Source: AC-32 sp963719275 | Lineage (GTDB): Bacteria; Actinomycetota; Thermoleophilia; Gaiellales; Gaiellaceae | Assembly (NCBI GenBank): GCA_963719275.1 | Contig: CAVRBT010000015.1 | Span: 118,029 to 182,028 of the forward strand | Reading direction: 5' to 3' | DNA: 64,000 bases | In this document: positions 16,064-25,686 of the stretch, in pieces | Numbering within the stretch: position 1 is the first letter of the stretch | Layout of the letters: every line of letters begins with the position of its first letter | Position numbers and translations under genes: made by a program | Notes under the pieces: generated by a model | Told to the model about the DNA's origin: nothing | Seen by the model: the letters and a program-made list of their open reading frames with translations, nothing else | The model's database searches: none

Positions 16064-17195
16064 GGAGCTCGCGAAGCCGGGCCACGTCTTCCGCCACGTA
16101 CGCGGAGACGAGCTCGTAGCCCTGCCAGTACGTGTGCTGGTAGGCCGGCGAGGGGCTGCGCACCTGCGAGTCGACCATCTTGTCGAGCCGGTCGTCGGGC
16201 AGTAGCGACCACGCCGCCGCGTACTCGCGCGCCTCTTCCGGCGCCGCGCCGCGGCCGTGCAGCAGCATCGCGACGTTCGCCGACACGGGGGCGAGGAGGT
16301 CACGCGCCTCGACGACCCGTGACCCGATCTCAGCGTCGTACTCGAACCCGAGGCGACCGAGCACCGCGGCGGCAAGCTCCTGCCCGTCCCCTGCGACGAG
16401 CTCCGGCCCCGTCTCGGCGATGCCCTCCGAGATCACGGCCTCCGGCGCCCAGAGGAGGTCGAGCGTCCGCTCGATCTCGCCCCGGCCCCGCACGAGCTCG
16501 GCCTCGATCCAGGCGCGATGGGTGTGGTGGCCGGCGTAGATCTCGTGCGAGGTGAGGTGCACGAGGCTGGCCGCAGGCAGCGGCAGGTCGGTGTTGATCG
16601 AGATCTTCGTTCGCAGGGTGCCCAGGTACTCCGCATACCCGAGCCAGCGCTCGCCCGTGACGAGCGCGAGCTCGAACTCTTCGCCGTCCGGGAGCCCGAT
16701 CTGCTCACGAGTCAGGCGCCGCAGCTCCGCTGCGACATCGAGAAGCGCCTGCTCGAGGAGCTCCCGCGGGATCGCGATCTGCTCGAGCCAGGCCGCGTAG
16801 CGCGCTCGGAGGTCGCCGTTCCCCGGCAGCGTTTCGGCGAGCAGCCCGGCCGCGCGACGGAAGGCCTCCTCGTCGTGCCAGATCGGCTCGATGCCGTAGA
16901 CCAGGCGTCCTTCCTCGACGTATTCGAAGCGCTCGCCGGCCAGCTTGCGCGCGTTCGCGCCGAGCGCCTGCACCTGTGCCGCCAGCCACGGATCGTCGCC
17001 GAGCTCGGCGAACAGCGCCTCCGCGTCCTCCGCGAGCGCAGCGGGGTCGCGGAGGCCCTCGGCCTTCACCCGCTGCACCAGCTCCTCCGAGCCGTAGAAG
17101 GAGTCGACGAGATCCTCGTCGTGCTTCCCGAGCCGCAGCGCGAGCTCGAGGTAGCGCGCGATTCGACGCTCACCCGCAACGGCGTCCACGTTCAC
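16026..17195 (-). CDS. Putative zinc metallopeptidase with HExxxGHH motif
   Basis: A 389-residue soluble protein, largely helical. The segment LVHLTSHEIYAGHHTHRAWI has a HExxxGH core followed by extra histidines, and 50 or so residues later VISEGIAETGPE supplies a glutamate in the position expected for a gluzincin-like third ligand. This resembles DUF885-type zinc proteins. No signal peptide is visible. Function and substrate are unknown; peptidase activity is inferred from the motif only. Confidence 0.65.
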   Translation of the reverse strand: MNVDAVAGERRIARYLELALRLGKHDEDLVDSFYGSEELVQRVKAEGLRDPAALAEDAEALFAELGDDPWLAAQVQALGANARKLAGERFEYVEEGRLVYGIEPIWHDEEAFRRAAGLLAETLPGNGDLRARYAAWLEQIAIPRELLEQALLDVAAELRRLTREQIGLPDGEEFELALVTGERWLGYAEYLGTLRTKISINTDLPLPAASLVHLTSHEIYAGHHTHRAWIEAELVRGRGEIERTLDLLWAPEAVISEGIAETGPELVAGDGQELAAAVLGRLGFEYDAEIGSRVVEARDLLAPVSANVAMLLHGRGAAPEEAREYAAAWSLLPDDRLDKMVDSQVRSPSPAYQHTYWQGYELVSAYVAEDVARLRELLTSRVLAADLSA

Positions 17196-17220
17196 TGCCC
17201 CATTCTGCGCAGCGGCTCCG

Positions 17221-17372
17221 AACCGGGGTCAGGTCTTGCGATGCCGCACATCTGCGCCGACTTCGCAACAACTCGCCCACACGCTCCCCGTGTGGGCAAA
17301 GCAGGGCGAAGTAGTCGCACCGCGCGACGCCGATCGCGGTGCCGATGTGGCAATGCAAGACCTGACCCCGGG

Positions 17373-17374
<2 letters not shown>
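17221..17374 (+). mobile_element. MITE-like element 1 with terminal inverted repeats
   Basis: A 154-base non-coding element. The left end reads CCGGGGTCAGGTCTTGC and the right end is its inverse, GCAAGACCTGACCCCGG; the similarity continues inward (TGCCGCA against TGTGGCA). Inside is a further stem CCCACACG/CGTGTGGG. A second copy with the same ends and related interior is at 38143. Elements with these ends resemble transposase-dependent palindromic units; no transposase is present in the window. Its right edge supplies the stop-codon region of the thiolase gene. Confidence 0.75.
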
Positions 17375-18542
<1,168 letters not shown>

Positions 18543-18577
18543 GCGAGCCAGTGTATTGAGCGGTTTTAGCGTGCAGG

Positions 18578-18596
18578 ACTCGGCCGAAGGCCGAGT
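18578..18596 (-). terminator. Hairpin after mqnD
   Basis: Perfect ACTCGGCC/GGCCGAGT stem with a GAA loop just past the mqnD stop codon and before the thiolase start. No T-tract follows, so termination is uncertain. Confidence 0.35.
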
Positions 18597-18613
18597 GCTC
18601 TGCGCGGGTTCAC

Positions 18614-19441
18614 TTAGCCCACGAACTCCACGCGAACGGCGTGCTCGTAGGTGCCGAGCACCTCGGCGCGCTTCAGCAGCTCGCGTACGGCCTGCCGGCC
18701 CTCGTCGCCGTAGTCGCACGTCAGCTCGTTCACGTACATGCCGACGAAGCGGTCGGCGAGCTCGGTATCGAGGCCGCGCCCGAACTGCAGCGCGTACTCC
18801 ATCGCCTCCTCGCGGTTGTCGAGCCCGGCCTGGATCGAGTCGCGCAACACATCGGAGAGCTCGAACAGGTTCTCGGCCCCGAGGTCGCGTCGAGCCACGT
18901 TCGCGCCGAGCGGCAGCGGCAGGCCCGTCTCCAGCAGCCACCACTCGCCGAGGTCGACGACCTTCTTCAGCCCCTCAGCCTCGTACGTGAGCTGGCCCTC
19001 GTGGATCAGCAGCCCGGCTTCGGCGCGGCCCGACTGCACCTCCTCGATGATCTGGTCGAACGGCACGGCGCGGTAGCGGAACTGACCAAGGCACATCCGC
19101 AGCACCAGGAACGCGGTCGTCAGCTCGCCCGGGATCGCGATCTCGACGTCGCGCGCGTCGGCGAGCGACAGCTCCTCGCGGGCGACCACGATCGGACCGT
19201 AGCCCGAGCCCATCGAAGCGCCGTGCGGCAGCAGCACGTACTTGTCCTGAACGAGCGGGTACGCCGCGAGGGAGATCGCGCTGACCTCGAGCTTGCCGTC
19301 GAGCGCCCAGGTGTTCAGCGTCTGGATGTCGCGCAGGACATGCTCGAACTCGAAGCGGCGCGGGTCGACCTCGCCTGAGGCGAGGCCCCAGAACATGAAC
19401 GCGTCGTCGGGGTCGGGGCTGTGGCCGAGGCGGATCTCCAT
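18614..19441 (-). CDS. mqnD: 1,4-dihydroxy-6-naphthoate synthase
   Basis: Enzyme of the futalosine route to menaquinone that converts cyclic dehypoxanthine futalosine to 1,4-dihydroxy-6-naphthoate. The 275-residue periplasmic-binding-fold protein begins with the signature RLGHSPDPDDAFMFWGLASG. It continues with EVSAISLAAYPLVQDKYVLL, HGASMGSGYGPIVVA and EAGLLIHEGQLTYEAEGL, all MqnD-like rather than MqnA-like. It implies this organism makes menaquinone without the classical MenFDHCEB pathway. Divergent from the DtxR-type regulator. Confidence 0.92.
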   Translation of the reverse strand: MEIRLGHSPDPDDAFMFWGLASGEVDPRRFEFEHVLRDIQTLNTWALDGKLEVSAISLAAYPLVQDKYVLLPHGASMGSGYGPIVVAREELSLADARDVEIAIPGELTTAFLVLRMCLGQFRYRAVPFDQIIEEVQSGRAEAGLLIHEGQLTYEAEGLKKVVDLGEWWLLETGLPLPLGANVARRDLGAENLFELSDVLRDSIQAGLDNREEAMEYALQFGRGLDTELADRFVGMYVNELTCDYGDEGRQAVRELLKRAEVLGTYEHAVRVEFVG

Positions 19442-19484
19442 AGAGCGCGAGGAGGCTACCGCAATAGGGCGGTACGCTGGTCCG

Positions 19485-19916
19485 GTGCCGAAGCCGCCGC
19501 TGAGCGACGCGATCCAGGACTACCTGAAGAAGCTCTACCACCTGCAGGCGAACGGCGGCCGGGTCACCGTCACGGCGCTCGCGCGGGAGCAGCAGGTCTC
19601 GCCTGCGTCGGCCAGCGCGATGGTCAAGAAGCTCGCGGCGCTGGACCTCGTCGAGCACGCGCCCTACCGCGGCGTGCGGTTGACGCCCGCGGGCGAGAAG
19701 GTCGCCGTCGAGGTGATCCGCCACCACCGGCTGCTCGAGCTCTACCTCGCGCGCACGCTCGGCCTGCACGTCGACGCCGTCCACGACGAGGCCGAGCGGC
19801 TCGAGCATGTGCTCTCGGAGGAGCTCGAGGCGCGGATCGACAGCGCGCTCGGCTACCCGACGCACGACCCGCACGGCGACCCGATCCCGAACGCGGACCT
19901 CGAGTGGCCGAAGTGA
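19485..19916 (+). CDS. DtxR/MntR-family metal-dependent regulator
   Basis: A 143-residue iron or manganese responsive repressor from a GTG (VPKPPLSDAIQDYLKKLYHL). The winged helix spans about residues 5-65 (TVTALAREQQVSPASASAMVKKLAALDLV), followed by the metal-binding dimerisation domain with EVIRHHRLLELYLARTL and HDEAERLEHVLSEELEARID. The SH3-like third domain is absent, as in MntR-type members. The stop overlaps the start of the next (broken) cupin gene by 4 bases. Confidence 0.9.
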   Translation: MPKPPLSDAIQDYLKKLYHLQANGGRVTVTALAREQQVSPASASAMVKKLAALDLVEHAPYRGVRLTPAGEKVAVEVIRHHRLLELYLARTLGLHVDAVHDEAERLEHVLSEELEARIDSALGYPTHDPHGDPIPNADLEWPK

Positions 19917-20354
19917 CCGTTCCGAAAGCGGAGCTCGTCCCCACCGAGAACGGGCTCGTGCCGAAGGGCCAAGGCTGGTTCGTGCTGAACGCACGCGAGG
20001 CGCAGTGGTGGGACCGCAAGGGCCGCGGCGTCCTCTGCGAGTTCGAGGGCGCGGGCTTCGAGGGCGCGGCGGACTTCGAGCAGCTCGGGATCAACGTGAC
20101 GGTGCTCGGGCCGGGCGAGCCGATGAGCATGTACCACTACGAGAACGACCAGGAGGATTTCCTCGTGCTCGCCGGCGAGGCGCTGGCGCGACCACTCGGT
20201 CGGCCCGGAGTGGGGCGCCTACACCGTCAACGAGGCGGCGATTCGGCACGGCGCCGGGGTCGAGGAGGAAACGGCCGAGCCGACGGTCGCCTATGCGCGC
20301 TTCGATCCGAGCGGCCTGGCGCCCTACCCCGAGGGCTCGCTGCCGGACCTGTAG
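19913..20354 (+). pseudogene. Cupin-domain protein gene with internal deletion and frame change
   Basis: Starts at a GTG overlapping the dtxR stop. The first frame gives a normal cupin N-terminal half (LVPTENGLVPKGQGWFVLNA, INVTVLGPGEPMSMYHYEND, DFLVLAGEAL). After about position 20195 the family-like sequence moves to another frame (DHSVGPEWGAYTVNEAAIR, RHGAGVEEETAEPTVAYARF), ending at the TAG at 20352. The stretch normally joining these halves (EGEE...WDF.HCP type second cupin motif, roughly 40 residues from memory of homologues) is missing, so the metal-binding barrel cannot form. Either a real deletion or a local assembly collapse. Confidence 0.75.
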
Positions 20355-20839
20355 CGGCGCGCCGCTTCCTCGAGTGCGACCGCGCGCTCGAACGCACCGG
20401 CCAGGTCCACGCCGAAGCAAACGGGCCCGTGGCCGAGCATCACCACCGCGTCGCCGTCGCTTGCCGCGGCCACGACCGCCGCGCCCAGCTCGGCGGTCCC
20501 GGACGCACCCTCGGCGACCGGCACGCTCGGCCAGGCGGTCGCGTAAGGCGAATGCGTGTGCACGACCGCGCCGACGTCCGGCCGCGCCGCGAGCACGGCG
20601 AGGTGCATCGGCAGCTCGACGCTCGGTGCTCGCCCCTCCACAAGCTCACCCTCCGCCGTCACCAGCGAGATGTCCTCCGGGCGCAGCGTGTTGTACGGAA
20701 GCGACGTGGGCGAGACCGCGACGAGGTCGCCGGCGCGCGCGCTCGCGTTGCCCTCCGTGCCGCGGACGAGGCCGCCGGCCTCCATCCGGCGAAGCGTCGA
20801 AGCGAGCTCCTCCCGGAGCGCTAGCGCCCGAAGAACCAC
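20324..20839 (-). CDS. Class II aldolase/adducin-family protein
   Basis: Zinc-dependent aldolase fold (L-fuculose-phosphate aldolase type). About 171 residues from a GTG at 20839 that overlaps the preceding gene by 19 bases; no ATG exists before the conserved LREELASTLRRMEAGGLVRG. It shows GTEGNASARAGDLVAVSPTS (phosphate-binding region), VGAVVHTHSPYATAW with two zinc histidines, and VMLGHGPVCFG with the third. It is slightly short at the C-terminus and overlaps the broken cupin gene by 31 bases. The substrate is unknown. Confidence 0.82.
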   Translation of the reverse strand: MVLRALALREELASTLRRMEAGGLVRGTEGNASARAGDLVAVSPTSLPYNTLRPEDISLVTAEGELVEGRAPSVELPMHLAVLAARPDVGAVVHTHSPYATAWPSVPVAEGASGTAELGAAVVAAASDGDAVVMLGHGPVCFGVDLAGAFERAVALEEAARRYRSGSEPSG

Positions 20840-21159
20840 CGCTCGAGCGGGCGCAGGAGCTCGTCGCGGACGAACGGCTTGATCTTCTCCACCTGCCCGT
20901 CCTGCTCGGACACGCGCGCGTCGTCCTCCAGCGTCTCGTTGGCCGCGTCGAGCGCGTCGCTCAGCTCGTAGCCCTGGAAGACGTAGTCGTGCTTGCGCGC
21001 CTCGTCGGTCGGCCGGTACTGCGGGTTGACCGCGCGGCCGACGGCCCACAGCGCTCCCGGAAGCCGCTCGATCCAGATCACGATCCGCTCCGACTCGCCG
21101 GCGTCGTCGACGCCGTGCACCTCGCGCTCGGCGAAGCGGACGGAGGTCGGCTTCCTCAC
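20821..21159 (-). CDS. Hypothetical protein (112 aa)
   Basis: Soluble, charge-rich protein beginning MRKPTSVRFAEREVHGVDDA. It contains ERIVIWIERLPGALWAVGRA, HDYVFQGYELSDALDAANE and a C-terminal basic/aromatic end RPLERWFFGR. No known motif was recognised. It is translationally linked to the class II aldolase gene downstream and divergent from the 90-residue gene at 21178. Confidence 0.65.
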   Translation of the reverse strand: MRKPTSVRFAEREVHGVDDAGESERIVIWIERLPGALWAVGRAVNPQYRPTDEARKHDYVFQGYELSDALDAANETLEDDARVSEQDGQVEKIKPFVRDELLRPLERWFFGR

Positions 21160-21177
21160 GGCTCGACTCTAGCGCGC

Positions 21178-21450
21178 ATGGATAGGATCGAGGTCGTGGC
21201 CTCGAGGCTAAGCAGCTTCCTGCGCAACCCGTTCTCCTTCCTCTTCGCCCGCTCCTCCAAGGAAGAGCGGCTTGCCGCCTACGTGATCCGCGAGCACGAG
21301 CGCGGCCGGTCGCTGGACGAGGTGCTCCAGGACCCATACGTGCGGAACCGCGCCTCGGAGGAAGAGGTCGCGCGGCTGCTCGACCGGCCCGAGGTGATTC
21401 ACGCCCTGGGCGAGGGCACCGTCGCGCCCGCGCGCGACCGCTTGAGCTAG
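21178..21450 (+). CDS. Small hypothetical protein (90 aa)
   Basis: Starts MDRIEVVASRLSSFLRNPFS and is helical and charged (KEERLAAYVIREHERGRSLD, NRASEEEVARLLDRPEVIHA). The pattern of a short helix-turn-helix-like repeat with YVIREHERGRSLDEVLQDPYV suggests a small DNA- or protein-binding module, but no family is recognised. Convergent with the ornithine cyclodeaminase-like gene, overlapping it by four bases. Confidence 0.55.
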   Translation: MDRIEVVASRLSSFLRNPFSFLFARSSKEERLAAYVIREHERGRSLDEVLQDPYVRNRASEEEVARLLDRPEVIHALGEGTVAPARDRLS

Positions 21451-22376
21451 ATCTCGGTTCCGGCTCCCCGCTCGCGGGCGCGTTCGAGCGCCAGTGCGCC
21501 CACGGCCACGTCCCAGGCAGCGAGCCCGTTCGACTTGAAGACGACGATGTCGTCGTCCGCCTGGCGCCCAGGCAGCTCGCCCGCGACGACCTCCTGCAGC
21601 TCGTGGACCTCGAGCCAGTCGAGCACGCCGGCCTCGACTGGCTCGATCAGGTCGCCGGACTCGCGCTTCGCGTTTTCGATCGAGTCGCAGCAGACGAAGG
21701 CGGCGCGCTCGAGCACCACGTTGTCGAGCTCGCGCCGGCGTGGGTCGTTCGCACCCACCGCGCAAACAAGCGCGCCGGGGTCGAGCCACTCGCCACGCAG
21801 CACCGGATCCTTGGACGTCGTCACGGTGACGACGACGTCCTGCGCCGCCGCGTCGCGGTGGCTCTCGCCGGCATTCGCTCCGACCTCCGCGCAGAACTCG
21901 GCCAGCCGCTCCTCGCTGCGGCAGTAGGCGACGACGCTCTCGAGCGACGGCAGCCCCGCGCGGATGGCGGCGACCTGGCTGCGCGCCTGCCAGCCGCAGC
22001 CGATGATGCCGAGCGACGTCGCGCCCTCTCGCGCGAGGTGCTTCGCCGCGACGCCGCTGGCCGCGCCCGTACGCAGCTGCCCGAGCTTGTCAGCCTCGAT
22101 CACCGCGACCGGCTCGGTTGTCTCCGTGTCGAAGAGCAGCACGACGAAGTGCACGCCCTCGCGGCTCGCGGCATACGACTTCAGCCCGGCCAGCCCGAGC
22201 TCGCGGTCGACCGCCCACATCACCGCCAGGAAGCCGTCCTCGAAGCGCGTCCGCTGCCGCGGCACGTTCTCGATCTCGCCCGCGGTCAACCGGCGGAAGC
22301 ACGCCTCGACCGCCTCCAGCGCATCCTCCGGGGTCAGAAGATCGGCGACGTCGGCCTCGGTCAGGTACAGCGGCAC
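21447..22376 (-). CDS. Ornithine cyclodeaminase/mu-crystallin family protein 1
   Basis: NAD(P)-binding protein of 309 residues from a GTG (VPLYLTEADVADLLTPEDAL). The substrate-side block DKLGQLRTGAASGVAAKHLA, the Rossmann loop LGIIGCGWQARSQVAAIRAG and the C-terminal DDDIVVFKSNGLAAWDVAVG are family signatures. Members include ornithine cyclodeaminase, alanine dehydrogenase and ketimine reductase; the sequence does not decide between them. The start codon lies three bases from a two-hairpin repeat. A second paralogue is at 37230. Confidence 0.85.
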   Translation of the reverse strand: MPLYLTEADVADLLTPEDALEAVEACFRRLTAGEIENVPRQRTRFEDGFLAVMWAVDRELGLAGLKSYAASREGVHFVVLLFDTETTEPVAVIEADKLGQLRTGAASGVAAKHLAREGATSLGIIGCGWQARSQVAAIRAGLPSLESVVAYCRSEERLAEFCAEVGANAGESHRDAAAQDVVVTVTTSKDPVLRGEWLDPGALVCAVGANDPRRRELDNVVLERAAFVCCDSIENAKRESGDLIEPVEAGVLDWLEVHELQEVVAGELPGRQADDDIVVFKSNGLAAWDVAVGALALERARERGAGTEI

Positions 22377-22377
22377 G

Positions 22378-22440
22378 CTAAGGCGCTCGCTTGCGACGCC
22401 CACAAGAGAGGTCGTGCCGGCTCAGCCGGCGCGACCGTCT
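22378..22440 (-). repeat. Two-hairpin palindromic repeat upstream of the cyclodeaminase-like gene
   Basis: Minus-strand copy with a GGTCGCGCCGGC/GCCGGCACGACC stem (TGA loop) and a GGCGTCGC/GCGAGCGCC stem. It is nearly the same sequence as the copy at 9340 and, like it, ends right in front of a start codon. Confidence 0.75.
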
Positions 22441-22504
22441 AACACACCTTCTGGGATGCACGACGATCATCCGCTCTTCCCGAGGCGCATCGGACTGAGG
22501 CTAC

Positions 22505-22906
22505 TTACCGCTTCGGGATGAAGCTGATCTGGCCGCTCGCCTCCAGCACGGCCCAGCGCACCTTGGCGAGCGAGTCGATCTGGCTCTGCCGCGCCTGCTC
22601 CTCCAGTTCCGCGCGCGTTAGACGCTCGCGGCCGAGGTTGCGCTCGAGCACCCGCCCGTCGTCGACCAGCACGATCGGCTCGCCCTCCAGCAGCGGGCGC
22701 AGCCGCTTGAAGCGGAAGTTGGCGTAGGAAACGCCCACTTGCAGAATCGCGATCGTTCCTGCCGCGAGCATCAGCCCAGTGACCGAGTAGTCGCTCTGCG
22801 TCACGCCCTGCTGCACGAGGTCGCCGAGCACGATCAGCATGATCAGGTCGAACGGCCCCACGGCGGAGAGCTCCCGGCGGCCGACGATCCGCGTGAGGAA
22901 GTACGC
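22505..22906 (-). pseudogene. DUF421 membrane protein, N-terminus missing
   Basis: The frame reads AYFLTRIVGRRELSAVGPFD, then LIMLIVLGDLVQQGVTQSDYSVTG and the cytoplasmic/periplasmic YetF-type domain PLLEGEPIVLVDDGRVLERN ending GQISFIPKR. Normal DUF421 proteins have a complete first transmembrane helix and a start before FLTRIVGRRE; here that part is replaced by the truncated upstream gene in another frame. A GTG at 22861 could restart translation but would lose the first helix. Function of the family is unclear (membrane-anchored oligomer). Confidence 0.75.
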
Positions 22907-23255
22907 GGCTGGCCTCGTTCAGCGGGCTCGGCTCGATCGTGTTGACGGTCAGCCCGTTGAGCCAGGCCTGGTTGAGGACCAGCATGGCGTCCTTCAGCTC
23001 CGTGTGCGCCTCGGTGGTGATGCGGGCCTGGAAGAGGAGCCCGCCGCGCACGGCACCGGGCGCCGTGATCGACAACGTCGCTGCGCCGGCCTCCGCCCGT
23101 GTCGTCGACGCCTCTTGGCCGAAGACGCCGGCGAGCGCGAGCGCGAGCATGAGCCCGACCAGGCCGAGCAGCGCGCGCCGCAGCCACGGGTGCCACGCGC
23201 GACCCTCGAGGTCGCGGTGGCGGCGCAGGACGATGCCGTCGGGCTGGTCGGCCAC
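22905..23255 (-). pseudogene. Membrane-anchored exported protein, C-terminus lost
   Basis: Starts MADQPDGIVLRRHRDLEGRA, has one transmembrane helix (LLGLVGLMLALALAGVFG) and an extracytoplasmic domain (SITAPGAVRGGLLFQARITT, NQAWLNGLTVNTIEPSPLNE). The frame leaves recognisable protein at about 22905, where the DUF421 frame begins, so the end of this gene and the start of the next have been deleted together. I do not recognise the family of the extracytoplasmic domain. Confidence 0.65.
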
Positions 23256-23289
23256 GACGGCGCGATTCGTTACACCTCGGCGCGTTCCT

Positions 23290-24450
23290 CTAGCTGTGGG
23301 CCCAGGCGACGAGGCCGGCGCCGGCTGCGATGACCGCGCCGCCGATCGCCAGCAGGAGCACGAGCGGACCGCCGCCGTCGTCCTCGTCGGAGGAGGGCGC
23401 CGGCGCGGCCTGCGATCGCGGCGCCTTCGCGGTCTCGTACGCGTAGACGCTTCGGCTGCGGCCGTCGGCGTCGGGATTCGAGAGGAAGGCCTGGTACTGG
23501 TCGGTGCGGACGAGGCGCATGCGTGACTCCAGCAGCCGCTTCAGCAGAAACGCCGCCGGCAGCCGGCGCCGCCTCAGCGCGGCCGTCCAGGTCAGCGCGC
23601 CACCCGGCGGGCGTAGGAGCCGCTCGACAGGGACCGGCGTCGCGGTCAGCCTCGCGTGCGGCGTGCCGTCGCCGGGCGCGTGCACCAGGAGCGCCAGCGG
23701 CTCACCGTCCCCGAGCGTGCCTGAAAAGCGCACGGGCTTGCCGGAGCCGGCCCGCAGCTCGCCCTCGACGCGGAGCGGGGCCTCGATCTGCGCCTTCCGC
23801 GCGCGCTGTCGCACGAGCCCGTAGAACGTCGCGTAGGCGGCGGTGAGCCGCTCGCCCGCGCGCGCGGTGCGCCGCGTGCGGTCGAGCAGCGAGGCGATCT
23901 GCCGGGACCGGGTCGTGCCCGCGTACTCGAGCACCGGCGTGACCGTCGCGTTCGTGACGGCCAGCGTGACGCCGTCGCCCGTGCGCTCGAGCCCCAGGCG
24001 GAGCGGGAGGTACTGCGCCGCCTCGCCCGGCCGGAGCGTGACGTCGGCCGCGAGCACCTTGTGCCCCGGCGAGAACCCGGCCCACAGCACCTGGTCGGCG
24101 CGGAGGCCCGGGTCGGAGTCGGAGCCAGGCCCGCGCAGCACGTCCTCGATCGGCCCCGAGATCGCGAACTGGTAGTCGCCCCTGCCACCGACGTCGAGCC
24201 GCTGCCGCACACGTACCGACGACGGCGAGCCGGTCTCGTCGACCCCGACGAGGACGCGCTGGTTGTTCGCGATGTGGAAGACGTAGCGGGTGAAACCGCC
24301 CGAGATCGCAGTCTTGCCGACGAGCGGAGGGCTCGGCGTGGGGTACGGCACCGGCCCGGGGAGAACGACGTCCTGGCTCGGCGGCGCGGCCGCAGCCGAT
24401 GCCGCCGCGCAGAGCGCCGCAGCGACGGCTACGAGCAGCGCGCGTCTCAA
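23290..24450 (-). CDS. Exported, C-terminally anchored protein of unknown function
   Basis: 386 residues from a TTG overlapping the stop of the binding-protein gene (TTGA). It has an N-terminal signal peptide (LRRALLVAVAAALCAAASAA), a long extracytoplasmic part rich in beta strands (VVLPGPVPYPTPSPPLVGKT, ISGGFTRYVFHIANNQRVLV, LPLRLGLERTGDGVTLAVTN), then an acidic linker SSDEDDGGG and a C-terminal helix LVLLLAIGGAVIAAGAGLVA. The translational coupling to the Liv-type binding protein suggests an accessory role in that uptake system or in cell-surface anchoring. No catalytic motif seen. Confidence 0.65.
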   Translation of the reverse strand: MRRALLVAVAAALCAAASAAAAPPSQDVVLPGPVPYPTPSPPLVGKTAISGGFTRYVFHIANNQRVLVGVDETGSPSSVRVRQRLDVGGRGDYQFAISGPIEDVLRGPGSDSDPGLRADQVLWAGFSPGHKVLAADVTLRPGEAAQYLPLRLGLERTGDGVTLAVTNATVTPVLEYAGTTRSRQIASLLDRTRRTARAGERLTAAYATFYGLVRQRARKAQIEAPLRVEGELRAGSGKPVRFSGTLGDGEPLALLVHAPGDGTPHARLTATPVPVERLLRPPGGALTWTAALRRRRLPAAFLLKRLLESRMRLVRTDQYQAFLSNPDADGRSRSVYAYETAKAPRSQAAPAPSSDEDDGGGPLVLLLAIGGAVIAAGAGLVAWAHS

Positions 24451-25676
24451 CCGGTCTGCGGGATCACGGGAAGGGTCGAGGACAGCGGGTCGTCGGGAAC
24501 CGGCGCGAACGTCATGTCGCGGAAGCGCGCGAAGTAGACGTCGTCGTCGACCACCCCCTCGTGGTTGTGCTCGTTGAACCCGCGCTCGTCGCCGTTGGCG
24601 CCCTGCGTCGTCACCTGGTTCAGCGCGGCTGTGATCTTCTCCAGGTCGGTCGAGGCCGCGCGGATGATCGCGGCCGTCAGCACGTGCGCGAAGTCGTAGG
24701 CGTACATCGCGAACTCGGGCGGCTGTACGACGGACTCGCCCTCGGAGGTCTTCACCCCCACTTTGTCGGCCCCGTAGGTCGACTCGTACTGCGACTGGAA
24801 GCTCTCGAACGGCGCGGTGCCGACCTCGGCGGTCATGCGGCCGGAGGCGAAGGTGAGGCCGTCGACCCACTCCGGGTGGTCGGCGAGCTGCTGGCGGATG
24901 AACGGGTCCGCGCCGGTCGGCGGCGCGTAGACCGGGACGTCCCAGCCGCTGCTACGCGCCGCCGAGAGCACGGCGGCGATCGTCGGCGGCTGGCCCCAGA
25001 CGAGCAGCGCCGTCGCACCGGAGCGCTTGACGCGCAGGACCTGCGGCGTGAGGTCGGACTGGCCGGCAGGAAGCGTCAGCTTCGTCGCGACCGCCTCCGG
25101 GTTCTCAGCGAAGGCGCGGTCGAGGTCTGCCGCACCCTCGCTGCCGTACGCGCTGTCGTCAGAGAGGAGCGCGACCTTCGGCTTTTTCGGCACCAGGTAC
25201 TCGGCGTAGCGGAAGGCGATGCCGTGGTTCGTCGGCGCGATCCGGAACACGTTTGGGCGCGTCTCCGCGTCCACGAGGCCCGAGCCGCCGTCGTAGGTGA
25301 TGCAGATCGGCACGCCGTTGCGCTCGGCGATCTGCCAGGTCGCCTCGACGCCGGTGCCGTCCGTGACGATCGCGACCGCGTTTGCGTCCAGCGCGCGACG
25401 CGTGTCCTCGACCGCCTGCCGCGCGGAGAGGTGGTTGTCGTAGAGCTTGACGTCGAGCCGGTAGCTCTTCTCGCCCGCCCGGACGCCGCCGCCTGCGTTC
25501 AGGTTCGAGGTCGCGAGCTCGAGGCCCTGGCGGATCGTCTGCGCGACGTACGGGCTCCCCGTGACCGGGACGTCGACGGCGACCGTCAGGTGGCCGAGGT
25601 CGCTGCTGCTCGAGCTCTTGCCGCAGCCGGCCGCGAGCAGGGCCAGGCCCGCAAGAAGGAACAGACCCCGGCGCAC
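24447..25676 (-). CDS. Liv-type ABC transporter substrate-binding lipoprotein
   Basis: Type I periplasmic-binding-fold protein of 409 residues. It has a lipobox LLAAGC with the lipidated Cys at residue 18, then a serine linker. The fold core is visible in DVPVTGSPYVAQTIRQGLEL, VAIVTDGTGVEATWQIAERN, CITYDGGSGLVDAETRPNVF, KVALLSDDSAYGSEGAADLD and PPEFAMYAYDFAHVLTAAII. It captures an amino acid, amide or purine-related ligand outside the membrane for the permeases encoded upstream (25687, 27677). The ligand cannot be read from sequence. Confidence 0.9.
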   Translation of the reverse strand: MRRGLFLLAGLALLAAGCGKSSSSSDLGHLTVAVDVPVTGSPYVAQTIRQGLELATSNLNAGGGVRAGEKSYRLDVKLYDNHLSARQAVEDTRRALDANAVAIVTDGTGVEATWQIAERNGVPICITYDGGSGLVDAETRPNVFRIAPTNHGIAFRYAEYLVPKKPKVALLSDDSAYGSEGAADLDRAFAENPEAVATKLTLPAGQSDLTPQVLRVKRSGATALLVWGQPPTIAAVLSAARSSGWDVPVYAPPTGADPFIRQQLADHPEWVDGLTFASGRMTAEVGTAPFESFQSQYESTYGADKVGVKTSEGESVVQPPEFAMYAYDFAHVLTAAIIRAASTDLEKITAALNQVTTQGANGDERGFNEHNHEGVVDDDVYFARFRDMTFAPVPDDPLSSTLPVIPQTG

Positions 25677-25686
25677 GAGCCAGAGC

